Of a stretch of DNA of 64,000 nucleotides, positions 44,816 to 56,800 are shown in pieces (position 1 is the first letter of the stretch; each line of letters opens with the position of its first letter). Location of the stretch: assembly GCA_963920575.1 (NCBI GenBank), contig OY986966.1:16425888-16489887 (forward strand), written 5' to 3'. The notes below the pieces were generated by a model, which saw only the letters and a list, made by a program, of their open reading frames with translations, was not told the origin of the DNA and did not search any database. Both the position numbers and the translations under genes were made by a program. The DNA comes from Narthecium ossifragum. Taxonomy: Eukaryota; Streptophyta; Magnoliopsida; Dioscoreales; Nartheciaceae.

Positions 44816-45477
44816 TGCGGATGACGACATTCGAATATCCCTGAAGATGAAGAGGATTTTGGGGCTTCTAAGGTAAGAGGATTTTCCACATAGGGTTTCA
44901 ACCTTTGGCCATTCACTTTGAAAGTAGAACCGGATTTGGGATTATGTATCTCGATAGCACCATGAGGGAAAACATGAGTGATTTCAAATATACCATTCCA
45001 TCTAGACTTAAGTTTCCCGGAAAAAAGTTGAAGTCTAGCATTAAAGAGCCACACTTTGCCACCAACATTAAAAGTTTTATGAGTGATATACTTGTCATGG
45101 TAAGCTTTTGTTCGAGCCTTATAAATAATAGCATTGTCATATGCCTCATTCTGTATTTCCTCTAGCTCATTGAGTTGAAGCAAGTGAGCGCCCCGGCCAG
45201 TGAGTAACCAATTAACTTTTTGAATATTTAACCAAACTTTGTCCATGAGTTTCACTGGTAAGCGGCGATGCTTACCATAGACCAACCGGTACGGTGACAT
45301 TCCTATGGTTGTTTTGTAGGTTGTACGATACGCCCACAAGGCCTTATCTAGACGCATGGACCAATCTTTCTAGTCCGAGCGCACCACTTTTTCAAGGATA
45401 CGCTTGATTTCATGATTCGATACTTCCACTTGCCTACTAGTCTGAGGATGGTATGGAATGGCAACCTAATGGGAGAT
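44815..45477 (-). pseudogene. pol: Element D integrase, C-terminal part
   Basis: Minus-strand [20 protein letters not shown] and [20 protein letters not shown], then [14 protein letters not shown] and [11 protein letters not shown] match the Athila integrase C-terminus seen in C. Upstream (about 45358-45477) the frame has a stop and a degraded YHP-QT region. The catalytic glutamate region is altered. It joins 53720-54209 across element E. Confidence 0.75.
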
Positions 45478-45482
45478 GTTAT

Positions 45483-47238
45483 TGTCACAATCCCAACAAC
45501 AACCACAAATAAAAAGAGGTCAGACAAACTGCCAGAGCATAAGGGTCAAGTTTGAAGGTTAAACTGTACATTCTGAGGGAGAACCAGAAGAAGTAATATA
45601 CATAATTGGGAATCTCTAAAAGTTTAGATTCTGGAGAATTTTACGATTCACGATTTCAAGTTTGCTAGAGAAAGTTACGGCATTTTTAGTACTGATGGCA
45701 CAGTGCAGAAAGTAAAACTGAATTCTGGACAAAGCAATACAAATTTGGTCTCAATTCAATTATGGATTGGCTAACAAGTTTTTAGAAGAGGCTGGAGGTC
45801 AGGGATGTGAAAAAGGGACTAAAATCCAAATTCCGATTAAGATAAGAGAGCTAATAGACATCTTTCTCTTAGAGATCGACATCGAAACTGCAGAAATTTT
45901 AAATAGAACTTAAAGAAATTGAGATGTTAAGCGGTACATAATTAGATAAAGCAATAGAATCTACTGACCCAAAGGAGTTCAAAACACATTAAACTCACTG
46001 ATTAACAACATAACTGCACTCCAACTTTCAGTTATACAACAAAGGTTGATACAAGACCACACCCTCTCCTACAAATCAATGCAATTTACACAATATACAG
46101 TCCTGAAACTTCTATACCTATGCAAGCACTGAGCTACAAAACAACATCCTTGCACAAATATCCAATCTTCCTCACATATAAAAGATGATGCCAAGGTGTT
46201 AGAATAGTAAGTTAAACTTCACCTCCTGAAAAATATAATGAGAAATGGGATGAGCTAACCAGCCCAGTGAGTAAAAGAATGCTGAAATTTGAATCTCACT
46301 ATGTGCTCATTCTTCGGCTAAACATAATAATCCGTAATTATAAAACACACATAATCTGTACGAAATTCATCTCCGTGATGAATCAAAACAACTTTAAAGA
46401 AGTTGTGAGCAAAACAACTTAAGGAAGCTTTAAGGGACGTCTCCCCTTATTGTAACTGAACCAAATATTTAAGTCCCCTAATATAGGACTTCCAAGGGTA
46501 GCAAATGATGTCTTTAACATTTCAGGAAATCAAAACATATCCATAGCTTCTAAATCAACACCCAGTAAATGGCAAATCTTGCAGAATTTTAAAAGATGCA
46601 GTCATATATATACATAACAAGAATCTTCTATAATGAATCAAAATAGAAAGATCATTTCCAGAATCCCATTACTCACTTAGACTTTTCTTGGTCTTCAATG
46701 GGTTCAATTCCCTTTTTCAAATAGTCTTTTACCTTTTTCTTCTCTTCAGCTTTCTCTCTTCTCTTGTTCTTCTTGTTGTCCCCTTTCTTTTTAGCAAGCC
46801 TCCCCTTAAACGAGAGGATGAAGAGCTCCAAAGTCAAAAGGTGACTCTCAAACGTGGGGTTCTCCTCACTATGCTAGTAAGACGTGTGTCTAGCAATAAG
46901 GGATGAGCTATCCCAACAGCCCTGAGGTGTCCCCCACCCTCTTAATGGGTTGCCAACGCATCTACATCTTAAGCCTATTCTCTATCATGCTTAACATCAA
47001 CTAAAGAGAACAGATTTGACAAATAGAGCCTATACTAGACGGATGGCTACTCTAATTTACTTAATCAAAGAACAATAAGGCTGCACATCACAATAGCGGA
47101 TAAAATATCATTAATCTAATAAACATCATGAAGTATTTCTAAGTTAAGAATTTAAATCTCAACAATGCTACTAAAAACATGGTGCAAGATTTAATGAAAA
47201 GCATCAAAAGACATGAAAAGTAATACTAGAGTATTACA
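45483..47238 (-). repeat. Element E 3' LTR (left copy, about 1756 bp)
   Basis: Runs TGTCACAATCCC to AGTATTACA on the plus strand, ending beside the PPT. TSD GTTAT on the left. Confidence 0.92.
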
Positions 47239-47252
47239 CTCTCCCCTTCTTC
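47239..47252 (-). other. Polypurine tract of element E
   Basis: Minus-strand AGAAGGGGAGAG abuts the LTR. Confidence 0.7.
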
Positions 47253-47254
47253 AA

Positions 47255-50200
47255 AAAGTTTGGTCCTCCAAACTTGACATACCTAACAATAAGTGGGGAT
47301 ATTTTGCTTGAATTTCCTCTTCTCTTTCCCAAGTGGTTTCTTTTGTGGAGTGATTCTGTCACAAAACGTTTACCAAAGGTATAGTCTTACTTCTCAAGAT
47401 TTGCACCCTTCGGTCCAAGATCTAAATCGGTTGTTCCTTGTAACTCAAATCCTCTTTTACACTTAGAGCGTAGTGATCTAATACATGGGTAGGGTCATGC
47501 AAGTAGCATTTTAACATAGAAACATGGAACATATCATGAACATGGGAAAGTTCTGGTGGAAGGGCTAGGCGATAGCCTACAGGATTGACTTTCTCAAGTA
47601 TTTCAAATGGTCCAATGAATTTTGGGCTCAGCTTACCTTTCTTGCCAAAACGAATCACACCCTTGCTAGGAGAAACTTTTAGAAACACTTTTTCACTTAC
47701 CTGAAATGTTAAGTCCCTTCTTTTCATGTCTGCATAACTCTTCTGACGACTTTGTGTAGCTTGAAGTCTCTTCCGAATTAACTTGATTTTATCGGTGGTG
47801 ATTTGTACAATTTCTGGTCCCAAAAGTTTCCTATCTCCTACCTCTGTCCAGCAAATAGGCGATCTGCATTTTCTCCCATAAAGTGCTTCATATGGTGCCA
47901 TACCTATGCTTGTCTAAAAGCTATTATTATAAGCAAATTCCACCAATGACAATTGTTCTTCCCAATTGCCTCTGAAATCAAGAACACAAAGCCGAAGCAT
48001 ATCTTCTAAAATATGAATCACTCTTTCTGATTGCCCATCAGTTTGTGGATGGAAAGCTGTATTAAATTTCAATTCTGTTCCCATGGCCGTTTGTAAGCTT
48101 TTCCAGAATTTAGACACGAATCTAGAGTCTCAGTTCAATACAATAGAAATTGGTGTGTCGTGCAATCTAATGATTTCCTTGATGTAGAGAGTAGCGAACT
48201 TATCCATAGAGTGCATCATTTTCACTGCTAAAAAGTGAGCAGATTTTGTTAACCTGTCAACAATTACCCATATAGCTTCATTACCTTTGGGGGAACGAGG
48301 AAATCCGTTGACAAAGTCCATGCTAATCCCCTTCCATTTCCACTCCGATATAGGGAGATGTTGCAGCAAACCAGTTGGCCTTTGATGTTCAGCTTTTATC
48401 TGTTGACATTGTAAGCAATGAGATACAAATTCAGCAATATCTTTTTTCATACTGGGCCACCAAAATGATTCCTTTAAATCTCTGTACATCTTTGTACTGC
48501 TTGGATGAACTGCCCACTTAGAAGTGTGAGCTTCCTCTAAGATCTGTCTTTTTGCTTCCGGCAACTTGGGAACACATAATCTGTCCCTGAATCTAAGTAC
48601 ACCATCTTTTACCCTATAGCCTGACATCTAAGCTTCCCCCATTTTATCACAGATTTTCCTCAAATAAGGATCATCCTGCTGCCTCTGTTTTATAATCTCT
48701 AGCAAGGTAGGCTGGACAACCATAATAGAAAGCACAACATTTGAGTTGGGCAGTAAAACTTCAGTCTCCATATTCTCTAGCTTATGCAGTAAAGCTTCTT
48801 AAGTGGTAAGCAAGCAAGCAATGTTTTCTGTATTCTTCCTGCTCAAAGCATCAACTACTACAATAGCTTTGCCTGGATGATACTGAATTCTCAAATCATA
48901 GTCTTCCATTACTTCTAGCCGCCTTCTTTGACGCATATTTAATTCCTTTTGGGTGAACAAATATTTCAGACTTTTATGATCTGTATAAATCTCACATGTT
49001 GTACCATATAAATAGTGGCGCCAAATTTTCAATGCAAATATTACAGTTGCCAATTCTAAGTCATGAGTGGGGTAATTTCTTTCATGAGGTCTCAATTGTC
49101 TAGAAGCATATGCAATTGCTCTGTCGTCTTGCATCAATACACATCCCAAACCTCTATAAGAAGCATCACTATAGATGACAAAACCCTTGTCTTCAGATGG
49201 AAGTGCTAAGATAGGTGCAACCACTAATCTATCTTTTAATTCTTGGAAGCTCTGTTCTCTCTCTTTTGTTCACTCAAATGGAGTCTTTTTCTGAGTTAAC
49301 TGCATCAAAGGAGTAGTAATTCTGGAAAAATCTTTCACAAACCTTCTAAAATAACCTGCCAAACCCAAGAAACTATGAATTTCATTAACGTTGGTCGGCC
49401 TTGGCCAATCTACAATTTCTTCAATTTTGTGGGGATCAACGGATACACCATTCTTGCCAATAACATGTCCCAAAAATGTTATGTTTGTTAACTAAAACTC
49501 ACACTTATTTAGTTTGGCATATAATCGTTTCTCCCTTAAAACCTGAAAAGTCCTTTGTAGATGTTGCTCATGTTCAGCATAGCTTTTTGAGTAAACTAAA
49601 ATGTCATCAATAAATACAATAGTAAACTCGTCCAAGTATGGCTTAAACACCCTATTCATTAGGTCCATAAATGCCGCTGGTGCATTTGTAAACCCAAATG
49701 GCATAACCAAAAACTCATAATGTCCATACCTTGTCCTGAAAGCAGTCTTCGAAATATCATCAGCCTAACCTTTAATTGATGGTACCCTGATCTCAAATCA
49801 ATCTTAGAGAATACTTGAGCACCTTTCAATTGGTCAAATAGATCATCTTTCCTTGGCAGTGGATATCTATTTTTGATAGTTACTTTGTTTAGTTCTCTAT
49901 AATCAATACACAACCTCATTGTCCCATCCTTCTGCTTTACAAACAAAACCGGAGCACCCCATGGTGAGACACTGGATCTAATGAATCCTTTATCTAATAG
50001 TTGTTGCAGTTGTGTTTTCAGTTCCTTCAACTCAGTTAGAGACATTCTGTAAGGGGCTTTGGAAATAGGTTGAGTGCCTGGGATAAAATCAATGTTGAAC
50101 TCAATTTCTCAATCCACCAGGGAACCAGGTAGATCTTCGGGGAACACATCAGGAAAATCCTTAGCAATAGGGATATTCTCTAGCGACGGAGGGGCAACTT

Positions 50201-50735
50201 CTGTATCGATTATATGGCATAGATAACCCGAACCACCTTGTCTAAGCAACTTTTCAGCTTGCATAGAAGTAATCAGATATGGAGGTGACACTACTCCCTC
50301 TCCCTCTCCCTCAAAAACAAACTCTGCTTGTTCAGGTTTTCGAAAGAAAACTCTTTTACTTGCACAATCAATGTTAGCAAAATTGAAGGATAACCAATCC
50401 ATTCCTATAATGACATCAAAGCCATACATCTCCAAAGGTATTAGGTCAATGGTTAGGCTTGTATCCCCTACTGATATGTCGCAAGATTTATAGATCATAA
50501 TACAGATCAGGGAATCACCGGTAGGCAAGGACACATGTAGAACATGGTTCAATGGCTCAGGATATTTATGTAAATTGGAAGTAAAACCACATGAAACAAA
50601 GGAATGTGTAGAACCAGAATCAATGAGAACATGAGTTGGGCAACCACAAATAAAAAGTATACCTGACACAACAGAATCTGTGGCTGGAATGTCTCCTAGA
50701 ATAAGTGCAAATGCCCTGCCCTGCCCTGCCTCCAC
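47255..50735 (-). pseudogene. pol: Tekay pol: protease, RT, RNase H, integrase, chromodomain
   Basis: Protease HVLIDSGSTHSFVS (about 50620); RT with [37 protein letters not shown] and FIDDILVYS (FIDD box near 49620); RNase [21 protein letters not shown] (about 49160) and [13 protein letters not shown]; integrase with an HHCC finger (HTSKWAVHPSSTKMYRD, CLQCQQIKAEHQ), SMDFVNGFP and FHPQTDGQSERV (D and E kept; the DSRF aspartate follows a stop). A C-terminal frame resembling a Tekay chromodomain (ILDRRVQILRSKTIP, TWEREEEI) lies at 47255-47420. Stops occur near 47913, 48129, 48626, 48782, 49268, 49490 and 50110, with a -1 frameshift near 49768. Confidence 0.88.
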
Positions 50736-51742
50736 GGCTCATCTTTCTTACTCTCAGAGTTGTACGTTGTTGGCTTCTTGCCAACCTCTGCTACAGTTGT
50801 GCCTGGTATCTGACGTTTGGTAATCTTTAGGTAGTCCCTTATTTGATGTCCAGATTGACCACATCCATAGCAAGCTCCAGTAATTCGGTAGCAAGGACCT
50901 CTATGCCATTTCTGACAAATAGAACATTGCTGAGAGCTATTTCCTTGAACATTCATACTATTTTGAGGAATAAAATCTTTACTTGTTGATCCTATATTTT
51001 GTTTCTTGGATACAGTAAAATTTTGCTCTTGCCTTGAATTATTTCCCTGTCTCTTTTTCTGCCTTTCCTAATTTTTTGTCATCTCCTCTTTGGCTTTCTC
51101 AGCAACCATCACCCTGTCTACCACCTCTGAATAAGTAGGTAGCTTTAAGATCTCTACTTTATCCTTAATATTCCATCGCAGCCCACTCTCAAACTTTCTA
51201 GCCTTCCTAGTATCAGTAGATACTACATACGGAGCGAATCGTGCTAATTCTTTGAACTTAGCTTCATATTCTGCAACTTTCATATTCCCTTGATTCAAAC
51301 TTAGGAACTCAGAGATTTTTCTATCCCTTATTGAATCATGAAAGTACTTTTCATGGAAGACCTCTAGGAATCTGTTCCAGGTGATATCTTTCTCCCTCTC
51401 ACCGATTAACAACCACCACCTATATGCCTCTCCCTTAAATATAAAAGCAGCAACAGATACTTTTTGCTCTTCAGTCCAATGCAAGACTCCAAAAATCCTT
51501 TCCATTTCTAGAATTGAAGATTCTGCTATCATAGGATCTGCATTACCCTCAAATGTTGATGGTTTCAACTCTTGGAATTTCTTGATAGTCACAACTGCAC
51601 TTCTTTCATCCCTGTCTTCTTGAGTAGCATTATTATTCTGAAAAGTTCCCTGGACTACCTGTAGGAGCCCTTCAAGCACCCTCTCAATTCCTTCTATATG
51701 CTGAGTAGATGGACTAGCCATTCCTCTTCTCTTGCCTGACAT
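50736..51742 (-). pseudogene. gag: Tekay gag
   Basis: Minus-strand start at 51742 (MSGKRRGMASPSTQHIEGIE). The capsid region has FQELKPSTFEGNADP, AYRWWLLIGEREKDITWNRF and FESGLRWNIKDKVEIL. A stop at about 51066 is followed by a basic linker and the nucleocapsid region CYRITGACYGCGQSGHQIRD, a CCHC-type knuckle with Tyr in place of the last Cys. Gag assembles the virus-like particle that packages element RNA. Confidence 0.85.
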
Positions 51743-51950
51743 CCTTAGCTTTTCACGTCAAATAGAGGATTAGTGTATTATAAATCCAAACATATGTCAA
51801 ATGTTTATAACAAAATGTACTAAGGGCGTATGCAACAAGGAACATTCACACATTCTAATTAAATATGCAACTATGGCATTACTTCTATGTTCTAAAATAC
51901 TCATATCATGTCTAGCTACACACCAAATTCTAAAGGATACTCAACCAATA

Positions 51951-51962
51951 GCTCTGATATCA
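51951..51962 (-). other. Primer binding site of element E
   Basis: Minus-strand TGATATCAGAGC, one base different from the initiator-Met primer site TGGTATCAGAGC, beside the 5' LTR. Confidence 0.75.
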
Positions 51963-51965
51963 CTC

Positions 51966-53714
51966 TATCACAACCCCAACAACAACCACAAATAAAAAGA
52001 GGTCAGACAAACTGCCATAGCATAAGAGTCAAGTTTGAAAGTTAAACTGTACATGTTGAGGGAGAACTAGAAGAAGTAATATACATAGTTGGGAATCTCT
52101 AGGAGTCTAGTTTCTGGAGAATTTTATGGTTCACGATTTCAAGTTTGCTAGAGAAAGTTACGGCGTTTTTAGTACTGATGGCGCAGTAAAGAAACTAAAA
52201 CTGAATTCCGGACAAATCAATACAAATTTGGTCTCAATTCAATTATGGATTGGCTAACAGGTTTTTAGAAGAGGCTGGAGGTCAGGGATATGAAAAGGGG
52301 ACTAAAATCCAAATTCCGATTAAGATAAGAGAGCTAATAGACATCTTTCTCTTAGAGATCGACTTCGAAACTGTAGAAATTTTAAATAGAACTTAAAGAA
52401 ACTGAGATGTTAAGCGGTACATAATTAGATAAAGCAGCAGAATCTACTGACCCAAAGGAGTTCCAAACACATTAAACTCACTGATTAACAACATAACTGT
52501 ACTCCAACTTTCAGTTATACAACAAAGGTTGATACAAGACCACACCGTCTCCTACAAATCAATGCAATTTACACAATCTACAGTCTTGAAACATCTATAC
52601 CTATGTAAGCACTGAGCTACAAAACAACATCCTTGCACAAAAATCCAATCTTCCTCACATATAAAAGATGATGCCAAGGTGTTGGAATCGTAAGTTAAAC
52701 TTCACCTCCTGAAAAATATAATGAGAAATGGGATGAGCTAATCAGCCCAGTGAGTAAAAGGATGCTGAAATTTGAATCTCACTATGTGCTCACTCTTCGG
52801 CTAAACAGAATAATTCGTAATTATAAAACACACATAATCTGTACGGAATTCATCTCCGTGATGAATAAAAACAGCTTTAAAGAAGCTGTGAGCAGAACAA
52901 CTTAAGGAAGCTTTAAGGGACGTCTCCCCTTATTGTAACTGAACCAAATATTTTAGTCCCCTGATATAGGACTTCCAAGGGTAGCAAATGATGATGTTAA
53001 CATTTCAGGAAATCAAAACATATCCATAACATCTAAATCAACATCCAGTGAATGGCAAAACTTACAGAATTTTAAAAGATGCATCCATATATATACATAA
53101 CAAGAATCTTCAATAACAAATCAAAATAGAAAGATCATTTCGAGAATCCCATTACTCACTTAGACTTGTCTTGGCCTTCAATTCCCGTTTTTCGAAATTG
53201 TCTTTTAGCTTTTTCTTCTCTTCAGCTTTCTCTCTTCCCTTGTTCTTCTTGTTGTCCCCTCTTTTTTCAGCAAGCCTCCCCTTAAACGAGAGGATGAAGT
53301 GCTCCAAAGTCAAAAGGTGACTCTCAAACGTGGGGTTCTCCTCACTATGCTAGTAAGACGTGTGTCTAGCAGTAAGGGATGAGCTGTCCCAACAGCCCTG
53401 AGGTGTCCCCCACCCTCTTAATGAGTTGCCAACGCATCCACATCTTAAGCCTATTCTCTATCATGCTGAAGATCAACTAAAGAAAATAGATTTGACAAAT
53501 AGAGCCTATACTAGACGGCTGGTTACTCTAATTTACTTAATCAAATAACAATAAGGCTGCACATCACAATAGAGGATAAAAAATCATTAATCTAATAAAC
53601 ATCATGAAGTATTTCTAAGTTAAGAATTTAAATCACAACAATGCTACTAAAAACATGGTGCAAGATTTAATGAAAAGCATCAAAAGACATGAAAAGTAAT
53701 ACTAGAGTATTACA
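51966..53714 (-). repeat. Element E 5' LTR (right copy, about 1749 bp)
   Basis: Matches 45483-47238. Its inner plus-strand end reads TATCAC where the other copy has TGTCAC. TSD GTTAT on the right. Confidence 0.92.
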
Positions 53715-53719
53715 GTTAT

Positions 53720-54910
53720 ACTTATCAAGAGTGGTATAGAAATTTCTATTCATAAAATGGGACCCACCGTCGCTTATTATTGCTCTAGGATGACCAAATC
53801 GAGAGAAAATATTCGAATGAAGGAATTTGACTACAACTCGATGATCATTGGTCGTAGTGGCTATGGCTTCAATCCACTTTGATACAGAGTCGACTGCCAA
53901 TAAGATGTAAGTGTGACCATTCGAGGGTGGAAAATGGCCCATGAAATCGATACCCCAAACATCGAAAACTTCGCATTCAATGATCGGAGTTTGAAGCGTT
54001 TCATTTCGGCGGGAAATACTGCCAAGTTGTTGACAACAAATGCAAGCTTTAGAGAAACTATGGGCATCGTGAAAAATTGAGGGCCAATAGAACCCGGAAT
54101 GAAAGATCTTGGTTGCGGTTCTACGGCCCGAAAAGTGTCCTCCACATGCATGAGAATGGCAAGCAGTCAAGATTGGAATAATTTCCGATTGAGGTACACA
54201 ACATCTCATAATCTGGTCCGGACAATGCTTGAAAAGGATAGGATCATTCTAAACATAGGATTTGACTCGTGAGAAGAATTTGTCTAGGTCTTGTTTAATA
54301 CAATGTGAAGGAGTGAATCTAGAAACAAGATAATTCACAATATGTTCATCGGAAAATGCATCGTTAATTGGAGATGAATCATTGATCACATCTAAAGGAA
54401 GTCTAGATAGGTGGTCTGCAATGACATTCAAGGCTCCCTTTTTATCCCTTAACTCAAGATCGAACTCTTGAGGAAGCATAATCCACCGAATTAATCGAGG
54501 TTTGAGTTCTTTCTTGGTGACAAGATATCGAACGGCGGAATGATCAGTAAAGATGTCTACCTTGGATTCAAGAAGGAAAGATCAAAATTTTTCTAGGGTA
54601 AAAATCACAACAAGCAGTTCTTTCTCGGTGGTGGCTTAGTTCACTTGGGCTTCATTTAACGTTTTGCTCTCATAGTAAATGACTAGAGTAAGTTTATCGA
54701 TTGTTTGTCCAAGAACGGCACCCACAGCATGATCAGAAGCATCACATATGATTTCGAAAGGGTGATCATAAGCCGGAGGATAGATAATAGGTGCCGAAGA
54801 AAGTGAATCACGAAGGATGTTAAAAGCTTGAAGACATTAATCGTCAAACACAAACGGGACATCCTTCACAAGTAACGCACAGAGCGGCCAGGAAATCTCA
54901 CTAAAATTTT
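53720..54910 (-). pseudogene. pol: Element D RNase H and integrase N-terminal/core
   Basis: Integrase finger CHSHACGGHFSGRRTATKIF with CICCQQLG, then core VWGIDFMGHFPPSNG and AIISDGGSHFMNRNF (first two catalytic Asp kept) up to 53720, where element E is inserted. The RNase H-integrase linker ([20 protein letters not shown]) lies at 54249-54479. RNase H upstream of it is broken by several stops (for example near 54640). Confidence 0.8.
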
Positions 54911-55500
54911 TAATAAATCATCGATAAAACCCTGCATGGCCTAAAAATGATCGAATTTGGCGAACCGAACGAGGAGGAAGTTTAGAAATTAATTTCAGTT
55001 TGGCTCTATCTACTTCAATCCCTCTATTCGAAATCACATGGTCAAGAACGATCCCCTCACTAACCATGAAATGGCTTTTCTCCCGACTCAAAACAAGATT
55101 AGTCTCTTCGCATCTAGCAAAAACTTTGGATAAATTCGCTAGCCATGATTCAAAAGTTTGGCCAAAGACAGAAAAATCATCCATGAATATTTCTAAGAAT
55201 TGTTCAATCATGTAGCCAAAGATAGAAAGCATACAATGTTGGAACATGGCCGGAGCATTGTAAAGGTCAAAAGGCATTCGTTGATAGGCAAAAGTTCCAT
55301 AAGGAAATGTGAATGTTATCTTCTCTTGGTCATTGGGATCTATGGCCACCTGGTTGTACCCGAAATAACCATCAAGGAAACAAAAGTATGATTGGCCTGC
55401 CAGTCTTTCCAAAATTTGGTCAATAAATGGCAATGGAAAATGGTCTTCACGAGACAAAGCATTCAGACACCTATAATCAATGCACACCCTCCACCCCGTG
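54911..55500 (-). pseudogene. pol: Element D reverse transcriptase
   Basis: Open frame MCIDYRCLNALSREDHFPLP through FCFLDGYFGYNQVAID, FAYQRMPFDLYNAPAMFQHC, the catalytic FMDD box (EIFMDDFSVFGQ, about 55175) to FLGHAGFYR. It copies element RNA into DNA. MPFGLCNAP is changed to MPFDLYNAP, which hits a conserved RT segment, so activity is doubtful. It stops at 54918. Confidence 0.85.
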
Positions 55501-56800
55501 GTTTGTCGAGTTGGGATGTTCTCCCCCCTTGTCGTTTTTAGCCACCGTGATCCCAGATTTCTTAGGGACTAGTTGGGTTGGGCTAATCCATTTGATATCA
55601 GAGATAGGGTATATTATTCATGCATCTAAGAGTTTAACCACCTTTTTCATTACTACTTCTTTCATAAGAAGATTAAGACGGCGTTGCATCTCCCTCACAT
55701 ATTTGGTTTCATCCTCTAAAAGTATGTAATGCATGCAAATCAAGAGGTCTATGCCTCTAAGATCACCAATGGACCATCCTATAGCTCTTTAATGCAGTTT
55801 GAGAACCTCAAGCAGTTGAGATTCTTGAGCATTGATTAAGTCAGAAGAGAGAATCATTGGAAGAGTACGCTAAGGTCCAAGGAAGGCATATTTGAAATTG
55901 GAGGGAAATGTTTTTAACTCTAAAGATGATGGTGTGACCAAAGAAGGTAAAGCTGGAGTTGAGGAAGTAGGATGTAAGGGCTCGATGATAGGTTTACGCT
56001 AAGAAATTTCACAAACATAACTAACCAGACCAAGATCATTAAAATCCTTTAAAACCTCATCATTGTCAAGCTTGAAAACCGATGAAAATTCATTAAAATC
56101 ACAATTTTTGTCATTCATATCTGGAAAATCCACATTTGTATTTGGAAAATCTCCATGTAAATCTAGCAAATCTCGTTTAGAAATATTATCATCAATCACA
56201 ATAGAAGCATCACAAGCATTATCCAAACCCTCACACAGAGCATCATCACTCATCAACAATTCAAACATTACATCATCAATACAATTATTCACTTCATTAT
56301 CATTAACGAATGCATTAATCATAAAACAATCATCATCATATGCATGATTCTTAGATGCATGAAATATGTTTAGGTGAAGCTCCATATTGTCAAAGGTGAC
56401 TGTCATGATGCCATCCCTACAATTAATGCAAGCATTGGCCGTAGCTAAGAAGGGTCGGCCAAGAATTATTGGGACGGACTTCTTAGTTTCAACCCCTGGT
56501 TCCATGTCTAGAACTACAAAATCCACCGGGAAGACACACAGATCAAAAAACATGTTCAAAAATCCCTCTTGGGGCCTTAATAGATTGATCGGCTAATTGC
56601 AAAGGCATGGCAGTTGGTTTCAGTTTTCCTACGCCAAACTTGGAATAAAAAGAATAAGATATGAGATTGACACTTGTTCCCAAATCTAACAATGCTCCCT
56701 CAATCATGTGATCTCCTATGATGCATGAGATGGTAGGAGTTCCAGGATCTTTTAGTTTAGGAGGAAGGTCGCAACGAAGGATTGAGCTAACTTGTTAAGT
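55501..56800 (-). pseudogene. pol: Element D protease and protease-RT linker
   Basis: The protease motif LLDLGTSVNLISYSFYSKFG is encoded around 56640-56700 in a broken frame. It continues at 55999-56559 as FVVLDMEPG, VPIILGRPFLATANACINCR, then an acidic Asn/Asp-rich linker. 55500-55998 has only broken frames matching the RT N-terminal side. Confidence 0.75.

Larger units (their letters stand above)
45483..53714 (-). mobile_element. Element E: Tekay/Del chromovirus (8.2 kb), inactive
   Basis: The 5-bp duplications GTTAT (45478-45482 and 53715-53719) flank LTRs of about 1.75 kb. An iMet-type PBS, gag, protease, RT, RNase H, integrase and a chromodomain-like C-terminus appear in order on the minus strand, with a PPT beside the left LTR. 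LTR divergence over a 420-bp sample is about 6% by eye. At least eight premature stops and one or more frameshifts disable it. It inserted into integrase of element D. Confidence 0.92.
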
